This document shows, piece after piece, positions 22,258 through 28,342 of a stretch of 28,365 nt of DNA. Position 1 is the stretch's first letter. Every line of letters begins with the position of its first letter. A program made the position numbers and the translations under genes. The stretch lies in the NCBI GenBank assembly GCA_001782805.1, contig MFPT01000012.1, forward strand, positions 1 to 28,365, given 5' to 3'. Under the pieces are notes generated by a model. That model was not told where the DNA came from and ran no database searches. It worked only from the letters and a program-made list of their open reading frames with translations. The stretch is from Candidatus Magasanikbacteria bacterium RIFCSPHIGHO2_01_FULL_41_23 (GTDB taxonomy: Bacteria; Patescibacteria; ABY1; Magasanikbacterales; UBA922).

Positions 22258-23376
22258 ATGATCACAAAAAATATTTCTATTTTAGGAAGTTATACTTCAA
22301 AATTCGGTGAGCTTTGGGACAAAAGTTTGGCGGATCTATTGTTTGAGGCAATTGGTGGTGTGTTAAAAAATTCAACAGTCGAGCCAGATCAAATTGACGC
22401 GATATTCGTGGCGAATATGGCGGCCGGCAGTTTCAATGACCAAAGACATCTGAATGCCATTGCCAGTCAATATTTTGTACATTTCCCGCCCGCTTATCGC
22501 TTGGAAGGAGCCTGTGCTTCCGGAGGCCTGGCAGTCGAAAGCGCAGTTTTGGGTTTATTATCCGGAATGTACAAAACTGTTTTAGTCGTTGGTGTGGAAA
22601 AAATGACCGATTCTGAGGTATCCAAAGTTACCGAAATACTGGCAACAGCAGCGAATACTAATTTGGAATACGGCGCGACATTCGCGGCTTTGTATGCTCT
22701 TTTAACACAAGCGTATCAAAATAAATTTGGCACGAATCGAGAACAATTATCAGCCGTGGCCGTAAAAAATCACCGGCATGCTCTAAAAAATACCAACGCT
22801 CAATTTCAAAAAGAAATTACCATTGATCAAGTTAACAATAGCACAGTGGTTTCCAGTCCATTACGATTACTTGATTGTTCGCCGATTTCCGATGGTTCAG
22901 CCGCAGTGATTTTGTCGGTTGAAAATGTTAAAAATAAACCAAAAATTATTGGTTTTGGTCATGGCCAAGATAGTATTGATTTGGCCAGACGAACAAACTT
23001 GACAGAATTAAAAGCCACGAAAATCGCGGCGGAAAAAGCCTATCGGATGGCTGGTCTAACTGCAAAAGACATTGCTGTGGCCGAAGTTCATGATTGTTTT
23101 ACGATTGCGGAAATTTTGGCCATCGAAGATTTAGGATTTTTTGCCAAAGGAACAGGCGGTATAGCAACAGCGGAAGATAAGACTACATTTGGCGGAACCA
23201 TAGTTATTAATCCGAGCGGAGGTCTAAAGGCCTGTGGTCATCCGGTTGGAGCTACTGGTGTAAAGCAAATAGCGAATATTTATGAGTTGATTGCCGAAGA
23301 TCAATACGCTGTTGGATTAACCCACAATGTGGGCGGAAGCGGTGCCACAGCCGTGGTTCACATTATAACTAAATAG
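22258..23376 (+). CDS. Acetyl-CoA C-acetyltransferase (thiolase), archaeal/SCPx-like
   Basis: Thiolase joins two acetyl-CoA to acetoacetyl-CoA. The 372-residue protein has the nucleophilic Cys86 in EGACASGGLAVESA, HDCFTIAE (His278) and ACGHPVGATG (His328). In place of the second cysteine motif of canonical biosynthetic thiolases it has HNVGGSGAT, the form seen in archaeal and SCP2-type thiolases. It stands next to HMG-CoA synthase and DUF35. Because the equilibrium strongly disfavours acetoacetyl-CoA, coupling to the synthase is expected to pull it forward. The start at 22258 gives a normal N-terminus. Confidence 0.92.
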   Translation: MITKNISILGSYTSKFGELWDKSLADLLFEAIGGVLKNSTVEPDQIDAIFVANMAAGSFNDQRHLNAIASQYFVHFPPAYRLEGACASGGLAVESAVLGLLSGMYKTVLVVGVEKMTDSEVSKVTEILATAANTNLEYGATFAALYALLTQAYQNKFGTNREQLSAVAVKNHRHALKNTNAQFQKEITIDQVNNSTVVSSPLRLLDCSPISDGSAAVILSVENVKNKPKIIGFGHGQDSIDLARRTNLTELKATKIAAEKAYRMAGLTAKDIAVAEVHDCFTIAEILAIEDLGFFAKGTGGIATAEDKTTFGGTIVINPSGGLKACGHPVGATGVKQIANIYELIAEDQYAVGLTHNVGGSGATAVVHIITK

Positions 23377-23397
23377 CGAGTAAACTGAATAAATAAT

Positions 23398-23733
23398 ATG
23401 AATGCAATTAATTATTGGCGCCAAAACAAAAAATGGAATTTATGCTTGGGAAAAATTGGAACAGTGTTCTCTTGCACCAAAATTTATGCTTCGGGATCCG
23501 AACAAAATAATATCATCCCTTATTTTTTTTGCATTGTCGATTTTGCCGATGGCGGACGATTTGAACTAATGGCCTGTGCCAATGAAGAAATAAATATTGG
23601 TGATCACGTTCAGTGCGTACTAAGAAAAATTGGCACGGGAGATAAAAAAAACATCATTGCCTATGGACCAAAAATAAAAAAATATGAAAACAGCCAAGGC
23701 ATTTTCCCACGGCAAAGTAATCCTGAGCGGTGA
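23398..23733 (+). CDS. DUF35 OB-fold protein without zinc ribbon (thiolase/HMGCS partner)
   Basis: In archaea DUF35 proteins bridge thiolase and HMG-CoA synthase and hold the CoA/pantetheine arm. This 111-residue protein has the OB-fold half: GKIGTVFSCTKIY, IPYFFCIVDFADGGRFELMA, GDHVQCVLRKIG. It starts with YWRQNKKWNLCLG and has no CxxC pair, so the N-terminal rubredoxin-like zinc ribbon of typical DUF35 proteins is absent. The identity rests on OB-fold pattern and, above all, on position straight after thiolase. Its last 50 bp overlap the start of the next kinase gene in another frame. It could alternatively be an unrelated OB-fold protein, but the context makes DUF35 likely. Confidence 0.72.
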   Translation: MNAINYWRQNKKWNLCLGKIGTVFSCTKIYASGSEQNNIIPYFFCIVDFADGGRFELMACANEEINIGDHVQCVLRKIGTGDKKNIIAYGPKIKKYENSQGIFPRQSNPER

Positions 23734-24571
23734 ATACAGCGCTTTGTACGGTTATAGCGCATTGGTAGGTGGAATTGATTTTGGCGTGGAAGTGGAGTTA
23801 CGTGAAAAAAATAATGGCGAGATTGTTGAATACGACGAATATATTAATCACATTATAAATTTTTTTGCAAAGAATTTCGGTCAAACAATTTGTGATTTTT
23901 CTCTTAAAATAAATAGTAATTTGCCGCAAAAATCCGGTTTGGGATCATCGAGTGCTGTGGCCAGCGCCCTAATTATGGCATTGGCGCAGTGGTTTAATTT
24001 TAATTTGTCGAAACAAAAACTTTTTGAAATCGTCTGGCAATGTGAAAATTGGCAGCACGGTAAATCGAGTGGCGTGGATGCGGCCGGCGTGGTTTTTGGC
24101 GGTTTGGTGATATTTAAAAAAAATTCCGAAATTTCCACAATTGAAACGTTTAAGACAAATTGCCTTAAAGATAAAAAATTTTTATTGATAGATTCCGGAC
24201 AAGCGGAAGAATCAACCAAAGAAATGGTACAGCTGATTAATGCCAAATTGCCCGCCAAAAATGTTATGACAATTATTTCTAAAATCGGCGAGTTAACCAA
24301 TGATTTCATAGTTCAGTTACGCCAGGGAATTTTTGATCCGCAAATTTTACGAAAAAACAACGCTCTGCTGATTGAATTGGGAGTAGTGGGAAAAATAGCT
24401 CAAAATATAATTCAAAACATAGAACAAACCGGCGGTTTTGCCAAAATCACCGGAGCTGGTGGTATCCGAAGCGGATCCGGTTTTATTCTGGCCTATCATT
24501 CGGATTTAAATATATTAAAAAATTTTGTCAAACATAATAATTACGAATCATTCGAGATTTGTTTTTCATAA
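23684..24571 (+). CDS. GHMP kinase, probable phosphomevalonate kinase
   Basis: The 295-residue protein is a GHMP-family small-molecule kinase. Motif 1 is GKVILSGEYSALYG (10-23), motif 2 is the ATP loop SGLGSSSAVASA (84-95), and GKSSGVDAAGVVFGG (126-140) carries the catalytic Asp132. Motif 3 is unusual: TGAGGIRSGS (256-265) instead of GAGGGGC or GAGGGDC. Two such kinases follow each other here. The GEYS form in motif 1 resembles phosphomevalonate kinases, and the next gene fits mevalonate kinase better, so I assign this as the second phosphorylation step with moderate confidence. The ATG at 23684 gives the standard N-terminus even though it overlaps the DUF35 gene by 50 bp. Confidence 0.7.
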   Translation: MKTAKAFSHGKVILSGEYSALYGYSALVGGIDFGVEVELREKNNGEIVEYDEYINHIINFFAKNFGQTICDFSLKINSNLPQKSGLGSSSAVASALIMALAQWFNFNLSKQKLFEIVWQCENWQHGKSSGVDAAGVVFGGLVIFKKNSEISTIETFKTNCLKDKKFLLIDSGQAEESTKEMVQLINAKLPAKNVMTIISKIGELTNDFIVQLRQGIFDPQILRKNNALLIELGVVGKIAQNIIQNIEQTGGFAKITGAGGIRSGSGFILAYHSDLNILKNFVKHNNYESFEICFS

Positions 24572-24599
24572 AAAATAAATTGCTATTAAGGAATTTATT

Positions 24600-25574
24600 A
24601 TGAAAAAAATAATAGCCTCAGCGCCGGGAAAATTAATGCTTTTTGGAGAGCATAGTGTCGTGTATGGCTACCCGTGTATTGTCACTGCCATAGACAAAAG
24701 AGTTATGGTTACAGTCGAATTAAATACTGATGAAAATTTTTGGGTAAATGCCGATGATGTCGGGGTAATAAATTATAGTAAGAAAAAAAGTGAATTGTGC
24801 CAAAACATGCCGAACGGAGTACGATTTATTGAAACCTTGTATAAAATCTTTTTAGTGGAGTATCCGCAAACAGATAGTATAAAAGTTACGGTAAAGAGTG
24901 ATTTTTCCAATCGATACGGATTTGGATCCAGCAGTGCAGTGACCGTCGCGTTTGCCAAAGCACTAATTAGTCTATATGAATTAAAATTAACAAAAGAAAA
25001 ATTATTTGATTTGTGTTATCGAACAATTTTGGCAGTCCAAGGCAGGGCATCTGGTTTTGACGTCGCCTCCGCTATTTGGGGTGGAACGATTTATTATGTT
25101 CCCCAATCGTGTGTCGTCAAAAAATTAGATATTAAAAAATTACCTTTGACCGTTATTTATACGGGAGTAAAGGCAAATACCGTGGAGCTTATTCAGAGTG
25201 TAAAAAAAATTAAAGAAATAAAACCGGATTATATTGAAGATGTTTTTTATGCCATTACAATGCTAGTTGAACGCGCGCCAATAGCTTTACTAAATGAAAA
25301 TTGGAATGAGGTTAGTGTTTTAATGAAAGAAAATCAAAATCTTTTAAGAAAATTAAATATCAGTACTGAAAAAATAGAACAATTGATTTCCATTTTGGAT
25401 AAAAATGGTTTTGGCGGTGTCAAAATATCTGGAGCCGGTGGCGGAGATTGTCTGATTGCTATTTCTAATAACTTAAAACAAAATAATTTTAGATATGATA
25501 TAGAAATGAACGGCGGGGAAATTGTTCCGGTTAATTTTAATTCTGAAGGAGTCCGAATAGAGTATGCCGAATAA
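24600..25574 (+). CDS. mvk: Mevalonate kinase (GHMP family)
   Basis: It phosphorylates mevalonate at the 5-hydroxyl using ATP. The 324-residue protein has APGKLMLFGEHSVVYG (8-23), the typical mevalonate-kinase start, the ATP loop YGFGSSSAVTVA (106-117), VQGRASGFDVASA with catalytic Asp154, and ISGAGGGDC (276-284). The region LLRKLNISTEKIEQLISI closely resembles the corresponding segment of archaeal mevalonate kinases as I recall it. SGFDVA and GAGGGDC also occur in phosphomevalonate kinases, so the two kinase labels in this operon could be exchanged. A clear Shine-Dalgarno (AAGGAA) lies about 8 nt before the ATG. It overlaps the following decarboxylase gene by 11 bp. Confidence 0.78.
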   Translation: MKKIIASAPGKLMLFGEHSVVYGYPCIVTAIDKRVMVTVELNTDENFWVNADDVGVINYSKKKSELCQNMPNGVRFIETLYKIFLVEYPQTDSIKVTVKSDFSNRYGFGSSSAVTVAFAKALISLYELKLTKEKLFDLCYRTILAVQGRASGFDVASAIWGGTIYYVPQSCVVKKLDIKKLPLTVIYTGVKANTVELIQSVKKIKEIKPDYIEDVFYAITMLVERAPIALLNENWNEVSVLMKENQNLLRKLNISTEKIEQLISILDKNGFGGVKISGAGGGDCLIAISNNLKQNNFRYDIEMNGGEIVPVNFNSEGVRIEYAE

Positions 25575-26562
25575 AATAACACTACCAAAGATAACGGTCC
25601 AAGCATCTCCCGACGTTGCTTTTATAAAATATTGGGGTAAAAAAAATGAGATCGAAAGAATACCGGAGAACGGCAGCATTTCTATGATTCTCTCCGGCCT
25701 CCATACTACGACTACGGTGGAATTTTCGGAAAAACTGTCCAATGACAAAATAATTATTAATGGAAAAACTGCTGACAAGGAAACAAAACGAGTAACTGAG
25801 CATTTGGACAGAATCAGAAATTTGGCACGGGTCACTTTTAAAGCCCGCGTAGTTTCAGAAAATAATTTTCCGGAAAGTACCGGATTATCCAGTTCTAGTT
25901 CCGGTTTTGCGGCTCTGACAATCGCCGCTACATTGGCCCTTGCTTTGGATTTATCGGAACCAGAATTAAGCATATTGGCACGCCAAGCTTCAGGATCAGC
26001 CTGCCGTTGTGTATGTGGCGGGATTGTGGAATGGATACGTGGTGAAACTTCTTCCAATTCGTACGCGCAAACAATTTTTCCCGCTGATTATTGGGACCTG
26101 CGCGATATCGTGGTCGTAATAAATTCTGAAAAGAAAAAAATTTCGAGTACCGCCGGTCATATCACCGCGCGTTCCAGTATTTTTTTTGAAACCAGACAAA
26201 AAAATATCCAGGATAAAATTGAAAAAATGAAGAAGATAATTGCCAAAAAAGATTTTGCATCTTTTGGCGAATTATTGGAAAATGAATGTTTGGAATTTCA
26301 TAGCATTTTATTTACCAGTCAGCCGCCGCTTATTATGTGGCAGGCGGAAACTTTGGCTCTTTTTAAAGAAGTAATGGATATGAGAAATAATGGATTGCCG
26401 GCCTATGTTACCATTAATACCGGGCACAATGTGCATATAATCACTCTGCCCAAATACCAAAAAGATGTCATGGAGAAAATTAAAGAGCTTAATTTTGTTA
26501 AAAAAATACTACTTACCAAAATTGGTGGAAAACCGGTGATTTTAGACGAACATTTGTTCTAA
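25564..26562 (+). CDS. mvaD: Diphosphomevalonate decarboxylase-like protein
   Basis: This family converts (di)phosphomevalonate to isopentenyl (di)phosphate with ATP. The 332-residue protein shows FIKYWGKKN (20-28), IPENGSISMIL (33-43), the ATP loop FPESTGLSSSSSGFAAL (102-118) and ASGSACRCVCGGIVEW (142-157) with the phosphate-binding Arg148. At the position of the conserved catalytic Asp, normally in a DAGPN segment, I read NTGHN, with Asn285. If the alignment is right, standard decarboxylase activity may be altered, so a phosphomevalonate decarboxylase or a kinase-only variant should be considered. It ends the mevalonate operon. A Shine-Dalgarno-like GAAGGAG lies about 12 nt before the ATG. 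No IPP isomerase gene is in the window. Confidence 0.82.
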   Translation: MPNKITLPKITVQASPDVAFIKYWGKKNEIERIPENGSISMILSGLHTTTTVEFSEKLSNDKIIINGKTADKETKRVTEHLDRIRNLARVTFKARVVSENNFPESTGLSSSSSGFAALTIAATLALALDLSEPELSILARQASGSACRCVCGGIVEWIRGETSSNSYAQTIFPADYWDLRDIVVVINSEKKKISSTAGHITARSSIFFETRQKNIQDKIEKMKKIIAKKDFASFGELLENECLEFHSILFTSQPPLIMWQAETLALFKEVMDMRNNGLPAYVTINTGHNVHIITLPKYQKDVMEKIKELNFVKKILLTKIGGKPVILDEHLF

Positions 26563-26582
26563 AATCCAATTGGAAAAGTGGC

Positions 26583-26611
26583 TTGACATTTTTTTTCTCT
26601 TATAGTATAGT
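26583..26611 (+). promoter_or_regulatory. Strong sigma-70 promoter of the cold-shock gene
   Basis: TTGACA (26583-26588) and TATAGT (26606-26611) have a 17-bp spacer. The start site would be near 26618, leaving an untranslated leader of about 60 nt before the ATG at 26680. Long leaders are common in cold-shock genes, where they control translation by folding. Confidence 0.88.
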
Positions 26612-26679
26612 GTCGGCATATCTGGATAAAAACGTAGTCGACTTTTACACGATATACTTTATTCATTTTATTTCGTACT

Positions 26680-26883
26680 ATGAAAGGTACTATTAAAACC
26701 ATCGTTGCAGAAAAGAATTTTGGTTTTATCACCCCAGAAAACGGTGGTAAAGACATCTTTTTTCATGCCTCTTCGTTAGTAGTTGGTTTGGAATTCAGTC
26801 AGCTTAAAGCTGGCGATATGGTAAGCTTTGACGTCGAAGAGTCTGAAAAAGGACCTCGCGCCGCCAACGTAACCATGGCCTAA
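26680..26883 (+). CDS. Cold-shock domain protein (CspA family)
   Basis: A 67-residue single cold-shock domain that binds single-stranded RNA or DNA and melts RNA structure. It has KGTIKTIVAEKNFGFITPENGGKDIFFHASSL, with RNP1 (a form of KNFGFI) and RNP2 (DIFFHAS), and ends GPRAANVTMA. Length is standard. It is monocistronic, with its own consensus promoter (26583-26611) and a strong terminator (26897-26935), which suits a highly expressed, separately controlled gene. It may help fold or unfold structured transcripts such as the neighbouring intron-bearing tRNA, but that is speculation. Confidence 0.96.
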   Translation: MKGTIKTIVAEKNFGFITPENGGKDIFFHASSLVVGLEFSQLKAGDMVSFDVEESEKGPRAANVTMA

Positions 26884-26896
26884 ATAATGGCAAATA

Positions 26897-26935
26897 AAAA
26901 AACCACCTCAAGTGTTAAACAAAGGGTGGTTTTTT
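26897..26935 (+). terminator. Rho-independent terminator of the cold-shock gene
   Basis: AAAAAACCACC (26897-26907) pairs exactly with GGTGGTTTTTT (26925-26935) around a 17-nt loop. It ends in T residues and is 13 nt after the gene's stop. Confidence 0.88.
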
Positions 26936-26936
26936 G

Positions 26937-26965
26937 TTGACGAATTTTTTTGACCGTGATATGCT
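26937..26965 (+). promoter_or_regulatory. Promoter of the tRNA-Asn gene
   Basis: TTGACG (26937-26942) and TATGCT (26960-26965) with a 17-bp spacer start just after the cold-shock terminator and end 25 nt before the tRNA. Confidence 0.7.
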
Positions 26966-27024
26966 CTCACCGTTGTTCTTTACACATTATTCGGCGGTAG
27001 CTCAGTGGTAGAGCAGTTGGCTGT

Positions 27025-27385
27025 GACCAACGTCTTTTTATTTTAAAAAGACAAAATAGCAGCTCTCGGTAGTAACACCGAGAAGCAAACGGAGTGAATT
27101 GTCAGGAAACCTGTCCCCGACTTATGTCGGGGTGGTAATCTGCAGCCAAGTCTCAATGTTTTTTGTGTGATCCATGCTTTGCGCGCTATATTGAGGAAGG
27201 TTCAGAGACTATCCCTTTCACGGGAGTACTCTTCGATAAAGTCTCGGGTTTATCCCGAGTGAGTCCCGACGAAGTCGGGACGAATCGAGGGGGAAGCGCT
27301 TCGCACCCCACCGTTTTCGGCATGACCGAATCTATGACGAGGGTGATGATATAGTCCACGCTTTAATGAAAATTAGGGAAACGTG
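27025..27385 (+). other. Group I self-splicing intron in tRNA-Asn
   Basis: The 361-nt intron has the expected signposts. P1 pairs the exon end GGCTGT (27019-27024) with the guide GCAGCT (27059-27064), placing a U-G pair at the 5' splice site. A 9-bp hairpin (27032-27052) extends P1. P2 is CTCGGT/ACCGAG (27065-27082) and a P5-like stem is CCCCGAC/GTCGGGG (27115-27132). P7 pairs GACTAT (27207-27212) with ATAGTC (27351-27356). The last intron base is G (27385). It encodes no convincing homing endonuclease; the only short open frame inside is crossed by core helices. Palindromic insertions lie in the P8 region. Confidence 0.85.
27243..27281 (+). repeat. Tandem palindromes inside the intron
   Basis: Two perfect hairpins stand side by side: CTCGGG-TTTAT-CCCGAG (27243-27259) and GTCCCGAC-GAA-GTCGGGAC (27263-27281). 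The second matches the repeat before tRNA-Gln at 16 of 19 positions. They lie between the two P7 strands, so they probably extend a peripheral helix (P8 region) without breaking the core. Confidence 0.6.
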
Positions 27386-27430
27386 TAACCAATTGGTCGT
27401 GGGTCCGAATCCCACCCGCCGAGCCAAATA

Positions 27431-27456
27431 AACATTAGCTTTTGCTAGTGTTTTTT
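27431..27456 (+). terminator. Rho-independent terminator after tRNA-Asn
   Basis: AACATTAGC (27431-27439) pairs with GCTAGTGTT (27444-27452), with one G-T pair, around a TTTT loop and is followed by more T residues. It ends the tRNA-Asn transcript 4 nt after the CCA. Confidence 0.8.
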
Positions 27457-27463
27457 GTTACTA

Positions 27464-27469
27464 TATAAT
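27464..27469 (+). promoter_or_regulatory. -10 element of the methyltransferase gene
   Basis: A perfect TATAAT lies only 11 nt before the ATG at 27481. The 17-bp upstream position holds TTTGCT (27441-27446), inside the terminator hairpin. The transcript would begin within about 5 nt of the start codon, that is, leaderless or nearly so. Confidence 0.5.
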
Positions 27470-27480
27470 AAATAACAGCT

Positions 27481-28233
27481 ATGAAAAAAGATACATCGTG
27501 GGACAAATCAGGTGAATGGTATAATAATTTAATTGAAGAAGAGGGAAGTTATCAAAAAGAAATTATTTTACCAAATTTAGAACGCCTGATTTCATTCAAA
27601 CTAAGCTTAAAAATTCTTGATTTAGGTTGTGGAACTGGATTTTTTGCTCGTGCTTGGCAAAAGAAAGGAGCTGTGGTAATTGGGGTAGATAACAGTAAGG
27701 AAATGATTGCGATCGCCCAAAAATCTGATCCAATTGGAAATTACCATTATGGTTCGGCCGATAACCTTGGAATGATTAAACCAAAATCAGTCGATGCCAT
27801 TACTATTATTTTAGCCTTGCAGAACATGGAAAAACTATCCGCAGTATTGCAGGAATGCGCGCGCGTTCTTATACCTGGAGGCTCAGTCTATATAGTTATT
27901 AATCATCCTTGTTTTCGGATCCCGAAGGCATCAAGTTGGGAATGGAGTCCTGAGAAAACAACACAATTTCGTCGGATTGATCGATATTTATCAGAGGCTA
28001 AACTGGCAATTCAAATGCATCCCGGATTAAATCCCAATGATCAAACTGTCTCATTTCATCGTCCATTGCAAACCTATTTTAAGCTACTTGGTAAATCCGG
28101 TCTGGCTGTAACTCGTTTGGAAGAGTGGATTTCTCATCGACAAGGACCAAAGGGTAAAACTTTCACTGCTTTGGAAACTGCGCGCAAAGAAATTCCTCTG
28201 TTTCTTTTTGTTCAAGCCATTAAAATTAAGTAG
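27481..28233 (+). CDS. Class I SAM-dependent methyltransferase
   Basis: The 250-residue protein has a Rossmann-fold methyltransferase domain. Motif I is ILDLGCGTGFFARAW (about 44-58), motif II is VIGVDNSKEMIAIAQ with the acidic residue that binds the SAM ribose, and motif IV is VDAITIILALQNMEKLSAVLQECARVLIPGGSVYIVI, typical of the Methyltransf_11/UbiE-like group. The C-terminal 100 residues include FHRPLQTYFKLLGKSGLAVTRLEEW, a pattern common in small-molecule methyltransferases, so an RNA substrate is less likely. The actual substrate cannot be told. It has its own -10 element, stands alone, and follows the tRNA-Asn terminator. The start at 27481 gives a full motif I context. Confidence 0.85.
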   Translation: MKKDTSWDKSGEWYNNLIEEEGSYQKEIILPNLERLISFKLSLKILDLGCGTGFFARAWQKKGAVVIGVDNSKEMIAIAQKSDPIGNYHYGSADNLGMIKPKSVDAITIILALQNMEKLSAVLQECARVLIPGGSVYIVINHPCFRIPKASSWEWSPEKTTQFRRIDRYLSEAKLAIQMHPGLNPNDQTVSFHRPLQTYFKLLGKSGLAVTRLEEWISHRQGPKGKTFTALETARKEIPLFLFVQAIKIK

Positions 28234-28246
28234 CAAAAAAAGGGGA

Positions 28247-28275
28247 TTGGCATGCTATTTTTTTTATGGTATAAT
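28247..28275 (+). promoter_or_regulatory. Strong promoter at the window end
   Basis: TTGGCA (28247-28252) and a perfect TATAAT (28270-28275) are 17 bp apart. It lies after the methyltransferase and directs transcription out of the window. About 65 nt of leader precede the next ATG at 28343; GAAGTA and TACTTC within it (about 28309-28328) could form a small hairpin. Confidence 0.8.
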
Positions 28276-28342
28276 TTGTAAATTAAACTAGCGTTGTATA
28301 CAGTCATGAAGTAAAATAATCATACTTCTAACTGTACCAACT

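Larger units (their letters stand above)
26991..27426 (+). tRNA. tRNA-Asn (anticodon GTT), interrupted by a group I intron
   Basis: Exons are 26991-27024 (tRNA positions 1-35) and 27386-27426 (36-76). Joined, they give the acceptor TCGGCGG/CCGCCGA with T1 and discriminator G73 (both typical of tRNA-Asn) and encoded CCA. The D arm is GCTC/GAGC, the anticodon stem GTTGG/CCAAT has loop CTGTTAA, and the T arm is GTGGG/CCCAC. Anticodon GTT is completed only after splicing, since the intron lies between positions 35 and 36. Read without splicing, the 5' exon seems to say GTG (His), which is misleading. Confidence 0.88.

Noticed and set aside
23881..24309. 142-codon antisense open frame within the first GHMP kinase
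   Set aside because: The sense strand carries all GHMP motifs; the antisense product matches no family I know.
25473..26057. 194-codon antisense open frame over mvk/mvaD
   Set aside because: It overlaps conserved motifs of the decarboxylase and has no promoter or recognisable domain.
27016..27030. tRNA-His reading of the tRNA at 26991 (GTG, from CTGTGACCAAC)
   Set aside because: The stem does not close correctly with this reading. The intron-spliced form gives anticodon GTT with T1 and G73, as expected for tRNA-Asn, and the P1 pairing supports the splice site.
27163..27354. Short open frame inside the tRNA-Asn intron, as a possible homing endonuclease
   Set aside because: It is only 63 codons, has no LAGLIDADG, GIY-YIG or HNH motif, and crosses the P7 strands and the palindromes.
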